Assembly (NCBI GenBank): GCA_021775315.1
Contig: JAJFIC010000016.1
Span: 1 to 64,000, forward strand
Direction of reading: 5' to 3'
DNA: 64,000 nucleotides
Source of the DNA: Paracoccaceae bacterium
GTDB lineage: Bacteria > Pseudomonadota > Alphaproteobacteria > Rhodobacterales > Rhodobacteraceae
Part shown: positions 35,259 through 45,849 of the stretch, piece after piece
How positions within the stretch are numbered: position 1 is the stretch's first letter
How the letters are laid out: each line of letters opens with the position of its first letter
Position numbers and translations under genes: made by a program
Notes under the pieces: model-generated
Database searches by the model: none
What the model was told of the DNA's origin: nothing
Seen by the model: only the letters and a program-made list of their open reading frames with translations

Positions 35259-36353
35259 ATGCTTGAGACATTAAAGGAATTCGTAGTTGAATCGCCCGGG
35301 TTTTACATTGGCTGGGGCGGCTTGCTGATCGGTGTGGTTTTCGGCTTCATCGTGCATCGAACCAATTTTTGCACGATGGGATCAATCTCTGATATCCTGT
35401 CCTTTGGCGATTTCAGCCGCTTTCGCGCATGGCTTTTGGCCGCGGCTGTGGCGCTGATCGGCGTGGCATTCTTGCAAGGCGCAGGCGTCATGAACGCCGC
35501 TGACAGCATCTATCTGACCCCAAGTTTCGGTTGGTTGGCCAACGTGGTCGGCGGTTTGATGTTCGGCTTTGGCATGGTCTATTCCGGCGGTTGCATCAGC
35601 CGAAATCTGGTCCGCGCAGGCGGCGGTGATTTGCGTTCGGTCGTGGTTCTGATGACCACGGGGATTTTTGGTTTCATGACAATCGGGGGCCTGCTTGGCC
35701 CGCTCAGGGTATCGCTGTTTGCGCCCGGAACAACCGATCTGACCGAATATGGCCTTGAAACCCAAGGTGTAGGCGAAATGCTGGCCAAAACGTCCGGGCT
35801 GACGCTTGAAACCTCAAATCTAAGCATGACCATTCTGATCGCCGGGGCGATTCTGGTCTATTGCTTCATGGATCGGCAATTTCGCAGCTCGGCCCGCAAT
35901 ATCATTGCCGGGGTCGGGATCGGCCTGTGCGTTGTGGCGGGTTGGATGTTGACCGGTCTGGCGCAGGACGAGTTTGCCGACATTCCGGTTTTGCTGACCT
36001 CGCTGACCTATGTGCGCCCCATGGGTGACACGCTTGATTACCTGATGCGTTTTACCGCATTTTCCTGGCCCAGCTTTGGCGTCGTAACCACCGCAGGCGC
36101 GTTGCTGGGCGGCTTTCTGGGCGCATTATCTGTCGGTCGGTTAAGCCTGACAACTTTCGCCGATCAGGGCGACACCGTGCGCAACCTGTTTGGTGCGGCG
36201 CTGATGGGCATCGGCGGTGTGTTGGCGCTGGGCTGCACTGTTGGCCAAGCCCTGACCGGGTTTTCAACATTGGCCATGGGCTCCATCATCACCTTTGTGT
36301 TTATCGTCATCGGTGGTGTGGTTGGCATGAAAGCGATGGAACGTTTCGCCTGA
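35259..36353 (+). CDS. YeeE/YedE-family sulfur-compound transporter
   Basis: The 364-aa polytopic membrane protein shows the family motifs with conserved cysteines: TNFCTMGSI, SGGCISRNLVRAGGGD and GCTVGQALTGFS. YeeE imports thiosulfate in E. coli; other members are linked to sulfur trafficking and often sit next to dsrE2, tusA or ArsR-type regulators. The full-length single chain holds both repeat halves. It has its own promoter region with a SqrR-like box and ends at a strong terminator. Confidence 0.88.
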   Translation: MLETLKEFVVESPGFYIGWGGLLIGVVFGFIVHRTNFCTMGSISDILSFGDFSRFRAWLLAAAVALIGVAFLQGAGVMNAADSIYLTPSFGWLANVVGGLMFGFGMVYSGGCISRNLVRAGGGDLRSVVVLMTTGIFGFMTIGGLLGPLRVSLFAPGTTDLTEYGLETQGVGEMLAKTSGLTLETSNLSMTILIAGAILVYCFMDRQFRSSARNIIAGVGIGLCVVAGWMLTGLAQDEFADIPVLLTSLTYVRPMGDTLDYLMRFTAFSWPSFGVVTTAGALLGGFLGALSVGRLSLTTFADQGDTVRNLFGAALMGIGGVLALGCTVGQALTGFSTLAMGSIITFVFIVIGGVVGMKAMERFA

Positions 36354-36398
36354 CAAAAAAGGCGACCCACCGGGCCGCCCTTTGATAATTCTGAAAAG

Positions 36399-36424
36399 CC
36401 CCGCCCAAATCCGGCGGGGTTTTT
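36399..36424 (+). terminator. Rho-independent terminator of the YeeE/YedE gene
   Basis: CCCCGCC (36399-36405) pairs with GGCGGGG (36413-36419), followed by TTTTT. The A-rich left side also lets it work on leftward mrp transcripts, whose stop codon overlaps it at 36423. Confidence 0.85.
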
Positions 36425-37520
36425 ATTCGTCTTCTTCCGGCATCAACTGCGCGGCAACCTTCAGCGCAATCGCCTTATAGATCGCGGCATGTGGCCCGTC
36501 AGGTTCGGACATCACAATCGGCGTGCCTGCGTCTGAATGCAGACGGATATCCATATGCAGCGGCACCGCGCCCAGAAATGGAACACCCAGCTTTTGCGCC
36601 TCGGCCTCGGCCCCGCCATGGCCGAAAATGTCCGAGTTTTTGCCGCAATGGGGGCAAATAAAACTGCTCATGTTTTCAACGATACCCAAGATCGGCACGT
36701 CGACATTTTCAAACATTTTCAGACCCTTGCGCGCATCAATCAGCGCCAGATCCTGCGGGGTCGAAACGATAACTGACCCGGTCAGCGGCACTTGTTGCGC
36801 CATGGTCAACTGCGAATCCCCCGTGCCCGGTGGCATATCCAGAACCAAAACATCCAGTTCGCCCCAATTGACTTCGCGCACCATCTGCATCAGGGCCGAA
36901 ACCACCATCGGCCCACGCCAGATCACGGGCGATTCCTCATCCTGCAAAAATCCCATCGACATCACCTTGATGCCGTATTGTTCCATCGGATTGATACGGT
37001 CATCCACGATATCAGGTCGCCCGGTCATCCCCAAAAGCCGGGGCATCGACGGGCCGTAAATATCTGCGTCAAGCAACCCGACCTTCATCCCCAATGCGGC
37101 AAATGCCAGCGCCAGATTGACCGAAGTTGTCGACTTGCCAACCCCGCCTTTGCCCGAGGCCACGGCCAGAATGGTACGCACACCCGGAATTGAGCCCGGC
37201 GCCGGGCGCATATCAGCGCCAACGCCACGATCCTTTTCGCGCGTCAGTTTCGGTGGCTGTTGCGTCGGGTCAAACTGTTCGGCCCGATCAGCGGTCAGGG
37301 CCACCAGAACGCTGGCAACGCCTTCAATCCCTGCCACGGCCTGTTCAGCCTTTTCGCGCAGCGGTCCCAACTCGCCACCAAAACCATTTGGCACGGTGAT
37401 CGAAAAAATCACCTTACCGTCATTCACCACGATATCCGACACAAGCCCCAGCGAAACGATATCGCCGTCCAGCCCGTCGCCCGACACGGTTTTCAGTTGT
37501 TCAAGTATCTTGTCTTTCAT
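36423..37520 (-). CDS. apbC: Mrp/ApbC-type iron-sulfur cluster carrier ATPase
   Basis: The 365-aa protein has an N-terminal MIP18-like domain (residues 1-80), a P-loop (SGKGGVGKST), and the CxxC (CPHC) that binds a bridging [4Fe-4S] cluster in the dimer. It delivers clusters to apo-proteins, and the many Fe-S proteins of the Dsr system are obvious clients. A perfect ATTC-N8-GAAT box lies 39 bp upstream of its ATG, suggesting control with the sulfur genes. Confidence 0.93.
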   Translation of the reverse strand: MKDKILEQLKTVSGDGLDGDIVSLGLVSDIVVNDGKVIFSITVPNGFGGELGPLREKAEQAVAGIEGVASVLVALTADRAEQFDPTQQPPKLTREKDRGVGADMRPAPGSIPGVRTILAVASGKGGVGKSTTSVNLALAFAALGMKVGLLDADIYGPSMPRLLGMTGRPDIVDDRINPMEQYGIKVMSMGFLQDEESPVIWRGPMVVSALMQMVREVNWGELDVLVLDMPPGTGDSQLTMAQQVPLTGSVIVSTPQDLALIDARKGLKMFENVDVPILGIVENMSSFICPHCGKNSDIFGHGGAEAEAQKLGVPFLGAVPLHMDIRLHSDAGTPIVMSEPDGPHAAIYKAIALKVAAQLMPEEDE

Positions 37521-37558
37521 CCGGGTTCCCCAATCCTGTTCTAAATGGGTCCATAATC

Positions 37559-37574
37559 ATTCACAAATTAGAAT
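37559..37574. promoter_or_regulatory. Perfect SqrR-like operator upstream of apbC
   Basis: ATTC-ACAAATTA-GAAT matches ATTC-N8-GAAT exactly. On the minus strand a TTGCGG and a TACATT 16 bp apart could form a promoter whose -10 region touches this site. The gene controlled would be apbC. Confidence 0.6.
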
Positions 37575-37617
37575 GTATATAAGTAACCATTGCCCGCAAG
37601 GGCAAGTCTTATCAACC

Positions 37618-38547
37618 TTAACCCGGAATATGTGGCAAATAACTGCCCTTTTGGTCCACAATAAAGCGGCGGAATTTTTCGGTCACAGCGGTAAGAGGCA
37701 TGTCGCGGCGATGCATCAAAAACCACTGCCGGATGATCGGCACGCCGGGGGCTTTGATCTGCACCAGACGACCATCGGCCAATTCATTGGCGACCGTGTG
37801 ACCGGAAATAAGCGCAATGCCCAAATCAGCAATCACCGCCTGCTTGATCGTCTCATTCGTGCCCATACTGACCGTCTTATAAGGCCGCCCTTCGCCCAAA
37901 CGATCCAGCAGTCGCTCCATTAAGATCCGCGTGCCTGATCCTCGTTCGCGCACCAGAAAAGTTTCCTCCAGCAGGGCCTCGGGCGAAACGTCGCATCCTG
38001 TGGCCAGTGGATGGCCTTTGGGGGCGATGAAAATATGCGGATGCGGTCCCAAAATCTCGGCTGTGGCGACCGGGGCACGTGGCGGGCGACCCATGATAGC
38101 CACGTCAACGGCACCTTCCATCACCAGCGAAATGATGTCCTCGCGGTTGCCGATCCTAAGGCCGACCTGAATATCCGGATTGCTTTTCTGAAAGGCCGAA
38201 ACAAGCTGCGGGGCAAAGTATTTTCCGGTGCTGACAACGCCAATTGCCAGATAGCCAAACTTGCCCATGCGTATGGATTTAACCCTTTCATAACAATTTG
38301 TTAGCGACGCATCAATTTGTTTGGTGGTACGCAAAACCTCTTGCCCGGCCGATGTCAGGCTGGTCTTGCCGTCATTGCCCCGCATCATCAGGCGGGTGCC
38401 CAGGTTTTCTTCCAACAACTTAAGTTGCGTTGACACCGCCGGAGGCGTCAGCCCCAGCATTTCTGCCGCCGCCGTCAGCGACCCGTTTTCGGTGATTGCG
38501 ACCAGCGCGCGGAGCTGTTTCAATGATATTGCGGATTCGTTAATCAT
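37618..38547 (-). CDS. cbbR: CbbR, LysR-type regulator of the CBB operon
   Basis: The 309-aa LysR-family protein has an N-terminal winged HTH ([21 protein letters not shown], in outline) and an effector-binding domain containing [17 protein letters not shown], typical of CbbR. It diverges from cbbF, the classic arrangement, and activates the CBB genes according to metabolites that report cell redox and carbon status. The length is normal (about 300 aa). Confidence 0.94.
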   Translation of the reverse strand: MINESAISLKQLRALVAITENGSLTAAAEMLGLTPPAVSTQLKLLEENLGTRLMMRGNDGKTSLTSAGQEVLRTTKQIDASLTNCYERVKSIRMGKFGYLAIGVVSTGKYFAPQLVSAFQKSNPDIQVGLRIGNREDIISLVMEGAVDVAIMGRPPRAPVATAEILGPHPHIFIAPKGHPLATGCDVSPEALLEETFLVRERGSGTRILMERLLDRLGEGRPYKTVSMGTNETIKQAVIADLGIALISGHTVANELADGRLVQIKAPGVPIIRQWFLMHRRDMPLTAVTEKFRRFIVDQKGSYLPHIPG

Positions 38548-38559
38548 AAATTTTATTTA
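38547..38559. promoter_or_regulatory. T-N11-A palindrome in the cbbR-cbbF intergenic region
   Basis: TAAAT-TTT-ATTTA is a 13-bp inverted repeat with the T-N11-A form of LysR-type sites. It overlaps the first base of the cbbR start codon and lies 88 bp before cbbF. It is a candidate CbbR site for autoregulation and cbb activation; other half-sites in the AT-rich gap are possible. Confidence 0.45.
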
Positions 38560-38646
38560 ACACGGATGAGATTTTTTTCAATTTCCTTTTTGTGCCAGAC
38601 CCTTCAAAAGACCCCTGACAACGGACGAATATCAGGGAATCAACAG

Positions 38647-39666
38647 ATGACCAAACCCGTGGACCTTGCCACCTGGCTGGCAAAAAACGCTGACATCCCC
38701 AATGATCTGGGCGACGTCGTTCTGGCCATGTGCGACGTGGGCAAAGATTTATCACGCAAGATCGCCCGAGGCGCCCTAGAAGGTGCAATGGGTGCGGCAG
38801 TTGGCGACAATACCGATGGCGACGTGCAAAAGGCGCTCGATATCATCGCTGACGAACATTTCTTTGCCAAACTGCAAAACAGCGCCGTGCGTTGGTATGC
38901 TTCAGAAGAGCGTGAAGACGTGATCGAGGCCAATCCGAGCGGTCATCTGGCACTGGCAACCGACCCGCTGGACGGCTCTTCAAATATCGACGTTAATGTG
39001 TCCATCGGCACGATCTTTTCGATTTACCACGCCAAACCGGACCCAAACGAAAGCTTTCTGCGCCCCGGCACGGATCAAATCGTGGCGGGTTACATCATTT
39101 ACGGGCCGCAAACTGGCCTGATGGTGACCTTTGGCAAAGGTACAATTTCCTTTCTGCTGGACCCTGATCGTCAGGAGTTTGTGCTGATGAATGATGCTGT
39201 GCGTGTGCCCGAAGCCTCGTCCGAATTCGCGGTCAACGCCTCGAACTACCGCCATTGGTCCAAACCTGTGCGCGCCTATATCGACGACTGCCTTGCAGGT
39301 GAAACCGGCCCGCGCGGCAAGAATTTCAACATGCGCTGGGTCGCCTCTCTGGTAGCCGAAGCACACCGGATTATCACGCGAGGCGGTATTTTCCTGTACC
39401 CGTCGGATGCCCGCAAAGGTTACGAAAACGGCCGACTGCGCATGGTCTATGAATGTGCACCCATCGCCATGCTGGTCGAACAGGCCGGCGGCGAGGCAAC
39501 AGATGGCTCCGACCGGTTGTTAGAACAATCGGTAAAAACCCTGCACGCCCGCACCCCCTTGGTTTTTGGCACCCCCGACAAAGTGGGCCGCGTCGCCACC
39601 TATCACGACCTGCCGGAAAACGAGACATCGGCCTTGTTCCGCGAACGCGGCCTTTTCAGAGACTAA
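38647..39666 (+). CDS. cbbF: Fructose-1,6-bisphosphatase, class I (CBB)
   Basis: The 339-aa enzyme has the metal-binding [10 protein letters not shown] motif and GTIFSIY of class I FBPases, and [15 protein letters not shown] at the substrate site. It hydrolyses fructose-1,6- (and sedoheptulose-1,7-) bisphosphate in the Calvin cycle. ATG 38647 follows AGGGAA. The longer frame runs into the cbbR-cbbF regulatory region and is rejected. First gene of the CBB operon. Confidence 0.94.
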   Translation: MTKPVDLATWLAKNADIPNDLGDVVLAMCDVGKDLSRKIARGALEGAMGAAVGDNTDGDVQKALDIIADEHFFAKLQNSAVRWYASEEREDVIEANPSGHLALATDPLDGSSNIDVNVSIGTIFSIYHAKPDPNESFLRPGTDQIVAGYIIYGPQTGLMVTFGKGTISFLLDPDRQEFVLMNDAVRVPEASSEFAVNASNYRHWSKPVRAYIDDCLAGETGPRGKNFNMRWVASLVAEAHRIITRGGIFLYPSDARKGYENGRLRMVYECAPIAMLVEQAGGEATDGSDRLLEQSVKTLHARTPLVFGTPDKVGRVATYHDLPENETSALFRERGLFRD

Positions 39667-39676
39667 GGATCAGATC

Positions 39677-40549
39677 ATGAGCAAGAAACACCCAATCATC
39701 TCGGTTACCGGCTCATCTGGTGCGGGCACATCGACGGTCAAAAACACCTTCGATCAGATTTTTCGCCGCGAAAACGTGAATTCCGTTTCAATCGAAGGCG
39801 ACGCTTTCCACCGCTTTAACCGGCAGCAAATGAAGGCCGAACTGGAAGGCCGCCTTGCCGCTGGTGATCATTCTTTCAGCCATTTCAGCTATGAAGCCAA
39901 TGAACTGGCCGAACTTGAAAACGTGTTCAAAACCTTTGGTTCAACCGGCAACGGACGCACACGCACCTATGTCCACAATGCCGAAGAATCCGCCGAACAT
40001 AACACCCCACCCGGTGAATTCACCAACTGGCGCGATTTTGCCGAAGACCGCGATATCCTGTTTTACGAAGGCCTGCACGGCGCGGTTCGCACCGACGACA
40101 TCAAAATCGCAGACCATGCCGATCTGAAAATCGGCGTCGTGCCGGTGATTAATCTGGAATGGATCCAGAAAATTCACCGCGACGGGTCTGAACGCGGCTA
40201 TACCACCGAAGCCACGACTGACGTTATCCTGCGCCGGATGGATGCCTATGTGAAATGCATCGTGCCGCAGTTTTCCAACACCGATATCAATTTTCAGCGC
40301 GTGCCCGTGGTTGATACCTCCAACCCGTTCATTTCGCGCTCCATCCCGACCCCGGACGAAAGTCTGGTGGTTATCCGCTTTGCCAACCCGCGTGGCATTG
40401 ACTTCCCCTATCTGACCACGATGATCCAAGGCAGTTGGATGAGCCGCGCAAATTCTATCGTGATCCCCGGCAACCGAATGGACCTGGCGATGCAGTTAAT
40501 CCTGACACCGCTGATTTTCCGCCTGACTGACAACGCCCGTCGCGCCTAA
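39677..40549 (+). CDS. cbbP: Phosphoribulokinase
   Basis: The 290-aa enzyme has a P-loop (GSSGAGTSTV), the catalytic Asp region (EGDAFHRFNR) and FYEGLHG. It is the proteobacterial class I form, which phosphorylates ribulose-5-phosphate to RuBP and is specific to the Calvin cycle. ATG 39677 is 10 bp after the cbbF stop. The longer frame upstream overlaps cbbF and is ignored. Confidence 0.96.
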   Translation: MSKKHPIISVTGSSGAGTSTVKNTFDQIFRRENVNSVSIEGDAFHRFNRQQMKAELEGRLAAGDHSFSHFSYEANELAELENVFKTFGSTGNGRTRTYVHNAEESAEHNTPPGEFTNWRDFAEDRDILFYEGLHGAVRTDDIKIADHADLKIGVVPVINLEWIQKIHRDGSERGYTTEATTDVILRRMDAYVKCIVPQFSNTDINFQRVPVVDTSNPFISRSIPTPDESLVVIRFANPRGIDFPYLTTMIQGSWMSRANSIVIPGNRMDLAMQLILTPLIFRLTDNARRA

Positions 40550-40561
40550 AGGAAGACCCAA

Positions 40562-42535
40562 ATGACCCAAGCAAACGAAAAAATGATGGCCAACGCGATC
40601 CGCGCCCTTGCCATGGACGCGATCCAAAAGGCCAATTCAGGCCATCCCGGTATGCCAATGGGCATGGCAGACGTGGCCAGCGTGCTGTTCAACCGCTTTA
40701 TCAATGTCGATCCAACCGCCCCGAAATGGGCCAATCGCGACCGGTTTGTGCTGTCGGCGGGTCACGGCTCGATGCTGCTATATTCCATCCATCATCTGCT
40801 CGGGTACGCCGATATGGATATGGATCAGATCAGAAATTTCCGCCAGATGGGTTCACGCACGGCGGGTCATCCTGAATACGGCCACGCGGATGGGATTGAG
40901 ACAACCACCGGCCCATTGGGGCAAGGGGTTGCAACCGCCGTTGGCATGGCCCTGGGCGAGCGGATGCAAAACGCGCGTTTTGGCGATGATCTGGTCAATC
41001 ACTGGACCTATGTGATCGCAGGCGACGGTTGCCTGATGGAAGGCATCAGCCACGAGGCGATTGATCTGGCTGGCCATCTGGGCCTTGGCCGTCTGATCGT
41101 GTTGTGGGACGACAACGATATCACCATCGACGGCAGCACCAATATTTCAACCTCAACCGATCAACTGGCCCGCTTTACCGCGGCTGGCTGGCATGCCGCG
41201 CGGGTTGACGGCCATGATGCCGATGCTGTCGCCGCCGCAATCACCGCCGCCCGCGCTGACGGTCGGCCATCGCTGATCGCGTGCAAAACCATCATCGGTT
41301 TTGGCGCGCCCAACAAACAAGGCACCTCGGCCACTCACGGCGCGCCACTTGGCGACGCTGAAATCGCCGCCGCGCGTGACGTTCTGGGCTGGGATGCCGC
41401 CCCGTTTGACGTGCCCGCAGCCGTTTACACCGACTGGCACGCCGCCGCCGCACGCGGCAACGCTGCGCGCACCGATTGGGACGCCACATTGGCCGCCTCG
41501 GACAAAGCCGCCGCATTTTCCGCCGCCCTTGACGGCAGTGACCGCGCCGCGTTGGCCGCTGCAATGGCCGATTACAAAGCTGGCCTTGTTGCTGACAAGC
41601 CCAAGGTTGCAACGCGCAAATCCTCGGAAATGGCGCTTGAAATCGTCAATGGCGCGATTTCCAGCATGGTTGGCGGCTCGGCTGATCTGACGGGTTCCAA
41701 CAACACCCGGACATCCGGCATGACCGCTGTCAGCAAAGAAAACTACGCTGGCGATTACATCAATTACGGCGTGCGTGAATTTGAAATGGCCGCAGCCATG
41801 AACGGCCTCAGCCTTTACGGCGGCTTGCGCCCCTACGGCGGCACGTTTCTGGTATTTGCCGATTATTGCCGCCCGGCAATCCGCCTGTCCGCCCTGATGG
41901 GCAAGCCTGTCACCTATGTTATGACCCACGATTCCATCGGTCTTGGCGAAGACGGCCCAACCCACCAGCCGGTCGAAACCATCGCCAGCCTGCGCTGCAT
42001 GCCCAACGTCGCCGTGGTTCGCCCCGCCGACGCGGTTGAAACCGCCGAAGCATGGGAACTGGCCATCGCTTCAGATACCACGCCTTATGTTTTGTGCCTG
42101 TCCCGTCAGGGCCTGCCAACGGTGCGCAATGATGCGACAACCAACCAGACCGCGCTTGGTGCCTATGTGCTGCGTGAAACCAAAGGCGCGCGCGACATAA
42201 CCCTGATCGCCACCGGTTCCGAGGTTGAACTGGCCCTCAACGCCGCCGACGCCTTAGCCGCCGACGGTATCAGCGCCGCCGTGGTTTCCGCCCCGTGTCT
42301 TGAGCTGTTTGACGCCCAATCCGCCGATTACCGCGCTGCCGTTCTGGGCACAGCACCCCGCATCGCGATCGAGGCTGGGGTTCAGCAGGGTTGGGACAAA
42401 TACCTTGGCGAAAACAGCGCCTTTATCGGCATGAACAGCTTTGGGGCCTCTGCACCAGCGGGCGAATTGTTTGAACATTTTGGCATCACTGCCGCCGCGA
42501 CTGTCGCTGCTGCCAAATCACTATTGCAGGAATAA
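40562..42535 (+). CDS. cbbT: Transketolase (CBB)
   Basis: The 657-aa enzyme shows thiamine-diphosphate binding GDGCLMEG...NDITIDG (residues about 155-190), the substrate His cluster GHPGMPMG and [18 protein letters not shown] near residue 460. It moves two-carbon units in the regenerative part of the cycle. It starts 12 bp after cbbP. The length is normal (about 660). Confidence 0.95.
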   Translation: MTQANEKMMANAIRALAMDAIQKANSGHPGMPMGMADVASVLFNRFINVDPTAPKWANRDRFVLSAGHGSMLLYSIHHLLGYADMDMDQIRNFRQMGSRTAGHPEYGHADGIETTTGPLGQGVATAVGMALGERMQNARFGDDLVNHWTYVIAGDGCLMEGISHEAIDLAGHLGLGRLIVLWDDNDITIDGSTNISTSTDQLARFTAAGWHAARVDGHDADAVAAAITAARADGRPSLIACKTIIGFGAPNKQGTSATHGAPLGDAEIAAARDVLGWDAAPFDVPAAVYTDWHAAAARGNAARTDWDATLAASDKAAAFSAALDGSDRAALAAAMADYKAGLVADKPKVATRKSSEMALEIVNGAISSMVGGSADLTGSNNTRTSGMTAVSKENYAGDYINYGVREFEMAAAMNGLSLYGGLRPYGGTFLVFADYCRPAIRLSALMGKPVTYVMTHDSIGLGEDGPTHQPVETIASLRCMPNVAVVRPADAVETAEAWELAIASDTTPYVLCLSRQGLPTVRNDATTNQTALGAYVLRETKGARDITLIATGSEVELALNAADALAADGISAAVVSAPCLELFDAQSADYRAAVLGTAPRIAIEAGVQQGWDKYLGENSAFIGMNSFGASAPAGELFEHFGITAAATVAAAKSLLQE

Positions 42536-42549
42536 GGACAGACAGAACC

Positions 42550-43551
42550 ATGACATTGAAAGTAGCCATAAACGGATTTGGTCGTATCGGCCGCAGCGCC
42601 ATGCGGATGATTGTGGAAAGCTATCAGGGCCAGATCGAGATTGTCGCGCTCAACGCCTCAGGCGGGGCCGAGGCCAACGCCCATCTGCTCAAATACGACA
42701 GCGTGCATGGCCGGTTCAGCGGCACCGTCGCCCCGGTCGGTGAAAACCTGATGGTCAATGGCAGTTCCGTCCGCTTGTCGGCTGAACGCGATCCCGCGCG
42801 GCTGGATTGGGACGGCATTGATCTGGTGCTGGAATGTACCGGTGCGTTCAACAACAAAGACGCAGCGATGGCGCATATCAATCGCGGTGCCAAACGGGTT
42901 CTGTGCTCGGCCCCTGCGAAAAATGCTGACAAAACAGTTGTTTATGGCGTCAATCACGGCGTCATCGACAGCAAGGACCGGATCATCTCCGCCGCCAGTT
43001 GCACAACCAACTGTCTGGCCCCCGTGGCCATGGTTCTGAACAACGCCATGGGCATCGACAAAGGTTTTATGTCGACCATCCATTCCTACACCGGCGACCA
43101 GCCGACGCTTGATCGTCGCCACAAAGACCCATACCGGGGCCGGGCCGCCGCGATGTCGATCATCCCGACCACGACCGGAGCCGCCAAGGCCGTTGGTCTG
43201 GTGCTGCCTGAATTGCTGGGCAAGCTTGACGGTGGCGCGATCCGGGTGCCGACACCAAACGTGTCCGTGGTTGATCTGAACTTTAACCCGATGCGCAAAA
43301 CTTCAGTCGAAGAAATCAATGCCGTGATGCGCGAAGCCGCCGAAGGCCCGCTGGCCGGCGTTCTGGCCTATGACGAAGAAGAAACCGTTTCGGTTGACTA
43401 CAACCACACCAACACCGCATCGAACTTTGCCGGGCTGCAAACCCGCGTCATGGGCGGCGATCTGGCCCGCGTGTTCAGCTGGTACGACAACGAATGGGGT
43501 TTCACCAACCAGATGCTGAAAACCGCGTTGGTCATCGGGGAAACCATCTGA
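42550..43551 (+). CDS. cbbG: Glyceraldehyde-3-phosphate dehydrogenase (CBB)
   Basis: The 333-aa enzyme has the Rossmann motif INGFGRIGR and the catalytic Cys in SAASCTTNCLAP. Glu/Asp residues at the nucleotide site cannot be judged by eye, so cofactor preference is open. ATG 42550 follows the cbbT stop by 14 bp. Its stop codon overlaps the pgk start (TGATG). Confidence 0.95.
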   Translation: MTLKVAINGFGRIGRSAMRMIVESYQGQIEIVALNASGGAEANAHLLKYDSVHGRFSGTVAPVGENLMVNGSSVRLSAERDPARLDWDGIDLVLECTGAFNNKDAAMAHINRGAKRVLCSAPAKNADKTVVYGVNHGVIDSKDRIISAASCTTNCLAPVAMVLNNAMGIDKGFMSTIHSYTGDQPTLDRRHKDPYRGRAAAMSIIPTTTGAAKAVGLVLPELLGKLDGGAIRVPTPNVSVVDLNFNPMRKTSVEEINAVMREAAEGPLAGVLAYDEEETVSVDYNHTNTASNFAGLQTRVMGGDLARVFSWYDNEWGFTNQMLKTALVIGETI

Positions 43552-44753
43552 TGACCATCACTTCGATCAAGGATGTGGAGGTCAAAGGGCGCAGGCTGGT
43601 CATCCGGGCCGACCTCAACGCGCCCTGCAAAGACGGCGTTGTCACCGACGCGACCCGGATCGAACGATTTGCCGCTGGCCTGAAGCCTTTGCTGGCATCA
43701 GGTGCCCGCGCCGTCGTTCAGTCGCATTTTGGTCGCCCCAAAGGCGCGCGAGTCGCTGAAATGTCGCTGGCCCCGATTGCGCCTGCACTGGCCAGCGCGC
43801 TTGGCTCTGATGTTACATTCGTTGATGATTGCGTCGGCGCAGAGGCGGAAACCGCCGCCGCTGCCTTGCAAGACGGTCAAGTGATCCTGTGTGAAAACCT
43901 GCGCTTTCATCCCGGAGAAGAGGCAAACGACCCAGCCTTTGCCGCCCAGCTTGCCCGCCTTGGCGACCTTTACGTCAATGACGCATTTTCCTGCGCCCAC
44001 CGCGCCCATGCCTCAACCGCAGCAATCGCGGCCCTTTTGCCAGCTTTCAGCGGCCCGTTGATGGACGAAGAAACCAGCGCATTGGCCGCGGCGTTAGAAG
44101 ACCCAAAACACCCTGCCGTCGCACTGGTTGGCGGTGCCAAAGTGTCCAGCAAAATCGCGGTGCTCAAGAACCTCGTCAACAAAGTCGACTCCGTTATCAT
44201 CGGCGGCGGCATGGCCAACACCTTCTTTTTTGCCAACGGATACCAAATCGGCAAATCCCTGTGCGAAGAAGACCAAGTCGAAACCGTGCGCGAAATTCAG
44301 GCTCTGGCTAAGGCCGCGAATTGCGAATTGGTCCTGCCAAGCGACATCGTTTACGCCTTCAAATTCGCCGATTCCGCCCGCAGTTTTATCACCGACGTGT
44401 CGGAATGTCCGGCTGACGGCATCATCCTTGACGCCGGGCCAAAATCGGTCGTGCGGTTTCGCAGCGTGCTGTCACGCGCCCAAACGATCCTGTGGAACGG
44501 CCCGCTTGGCGCCTTTGAAATGCGCCCGTTTGAACAGGCCACCAAACAAGTCGCGCTTGAGGCCGCCGAACTGACCCGCAGTGGTCTTGTGACCTCGGTT
44601 GCGGGTGGCGGTGACACGGTTGCCGCCCTGAACATGGCCGGTGTGGCCGAGGATTTTACCTATGTTTCCAGCGCCGGTGGTGCATTTCTGGAATGGCTTG
44701 AAGGTAAAGAATTGCCGGGCATTGCTGCCCTCGACCGCGACCAAGCGGCTTAA
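43551..44753 (+). CDS. cbbK: Phosphoglycerate kinase (CBB)
   Basis: The 400-aa kinase has the substrate segment VIRADLNAPCKDG (residues 17-29), SHFGRPKG, and the C-terminal nucleotide signature SVAGGGDTVAAL. ATG 43551 overlaps the cbbG stop by one base. It phosphorylates 3-phosphoglycerate from RuBisCO with ATP. The longer frame from 43494 lies inside cbbG. Confidence 0.95.
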   Translation: MTITSIKDVEVKGRRLVIRADLNAPCKDGVVTDATRIERFAAGLKPLLASGARAVVQSHFGRPKGARVAEMSLAPIAPALASALGSDVTFVDDCVGAEAETAAAALQDGQVILCENLRFHPGEEANDPAFAAQLARLGDLYVNDAFSCAHRAHASTAAIAALLPAFSGPLMDEETSALAAALEDPKHPAVALVGGAKVSSKIAVLKNLVNKVDSVIIGGGMANTFFFANGYQIGKSLCEEDQVETVREIQALAKAANCELVLPSDIVYAFKFADSARSFITDVSECPADGIILDAGPKSVVRFRSVLSRAQTILWNGPLGAFEMRPFEQATKQVALEAAELTRSGLVTSVAGGGDTVAALNMAGVAEDFTYVSSAGGAFLEWLEGKELPGIAALDRDQAA

Positions 44754-44765
44754 CGGAGATTAAAG

Positions 44766-45830
44766 ATGGCACTCATAACACTCAGACAACTGTTGGATCA
44801 CGCCGCCGAATATTCCTACGGCGTGCCCGCATTTAACATCAATAACATGGAACAGGGGCTGGCGATTATGCGCGCCGCCGCCAGCGTTGACGCACCGGTC
44901 ATTATTCAGGCCAGTCGCGGTGCCCGGTCCTATGCCGGTGACATCATGTTGCGCAATATGATCCAGGCTCTGGCCGAAATGTTCCCCGATACGCCGCTGT
45001 GTATGCATCAGGATCACGGCAATGACGAGGCAACGTGCCTGTCCGCAATCCGCCACGGTTTCACATCCGTGATGATGGATGGCTCCCTTGAGGCCGACAT
45101 GAAAACCCCGGCATCTTACGACTATAACCTTACCATCACCGAACGGGTTTCGCGCATGGCGCATTGGGTTGGTGCCAGCGTCGAAGGCGAACTTGGCGTG
45201 CTTGGCAGCCTAGAAACCGGCGAGGCCGCGAAAGAGGATGGCTCGGGTGCCGAAGGCAAACTTGAAATGGACGCGCTGTTGACCGACCCGGATCAGGCCG
45301 TTGATTTCGTTCAGAAAACCAAGGTCGACGCGCTGGCCATCGCTTGTGGCACCAGCCACGGCGCCTATAAATTCAGTCGCAAACCAACCGGTGACATTCT
45401 GGCAATGGACCAGATCGAAGCGATCCACGCCAAGCTGCCAAACACCCATCTGGTGATGCATGGTTCCTCCAGCGTGCCGCAGGAATTGCAGGACATCATT
45501 AATGAATTCGGCGGCGACATGCCCCAGACTTACGGTGTGCCCGTGGCCGAGATTGAACGCGGCATCCGCTCGGGTGTGCGCAAAGTCAATATCGACACCG
45601 ATTGCCGAATGGCGATGACCGGACAGTTCCGCAAAATGGCGACGCAGTCACCATCGCAGTTCGACCCACGCAAGTTCCTGATCCCGGCCACCGACGCGAT
45701 GGAGGCCCTGTGCAAAGATCGTCTGGAACGGTTTGGCACAGCGGGCAACGGCGCAAAACTAAAGGCCATCCCTCTGGATGATATGGCCAAACGCTATGCT
45801 GATGGCAGTCTCGACCCTGCGACCAGTTAA
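44766..45830 (+). CDS. cbbA: Fructose-bisphosphate aldolase, class II
   Basis: The 354-aa metal-dependent aldolase shows zinc ligands in CMHQDHGN and in the segment [13 protein letters not shown], and [16 protein letters not shown]. It makes fructose- and sedoheptulose-bisphosphates in the cycle. It starts 12 bp after cbbK, with GGAGATTAAAG before the ATG. The 75-bp gap before cbbM holds a hairpin. Confidence 0.95.
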   Translation: MALITLRQLLDHAAEYSYGVPAFNINNMEQGLAIMRAAASVDAPVIIQASRGARSYAGDIMLRNMIQALAEMFPDTPLCMHQDHGNDEATCLSAIRHGFTSVMMDGSLEADMKTPASYDYNLTITERVSRMAHWVGASVEGELGVLGSLETGEAAKEDGSGAEGKLEMDALLTDPDQAVDFVQKTKVDALAIACGTSHGAYKFSRKPTGDILAMDQIEAIHAKLPNTHLVMHGSSSVPQELQDIINEFGGDMPQTYGVPVAEIERGIRSGVRKVNIDTDCRMAMTGQFRKMATQSPSQFDPRKFLIPATDAMEALCKDRLERFGTAGNGAKLKAIPLDDMAKRYADGSLDPATS

Positions 45831-45849
45831 TACTGAAGGAAAAGTAAAA

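Noticed and set aside
37117-37923. 268-codon plus-strand open frame across apbC and cbbR
   Set aside because: It is antisense to two well-supported genes and crosses their promoter region.
38536-38551. ATTC-GTTAATCA-TAAA as a fifth SqrR-like site near the cbbR start
   Set aside because: Two mismatches in the right half and a place inside the cbbR start region make it weaker than the four reported sites.
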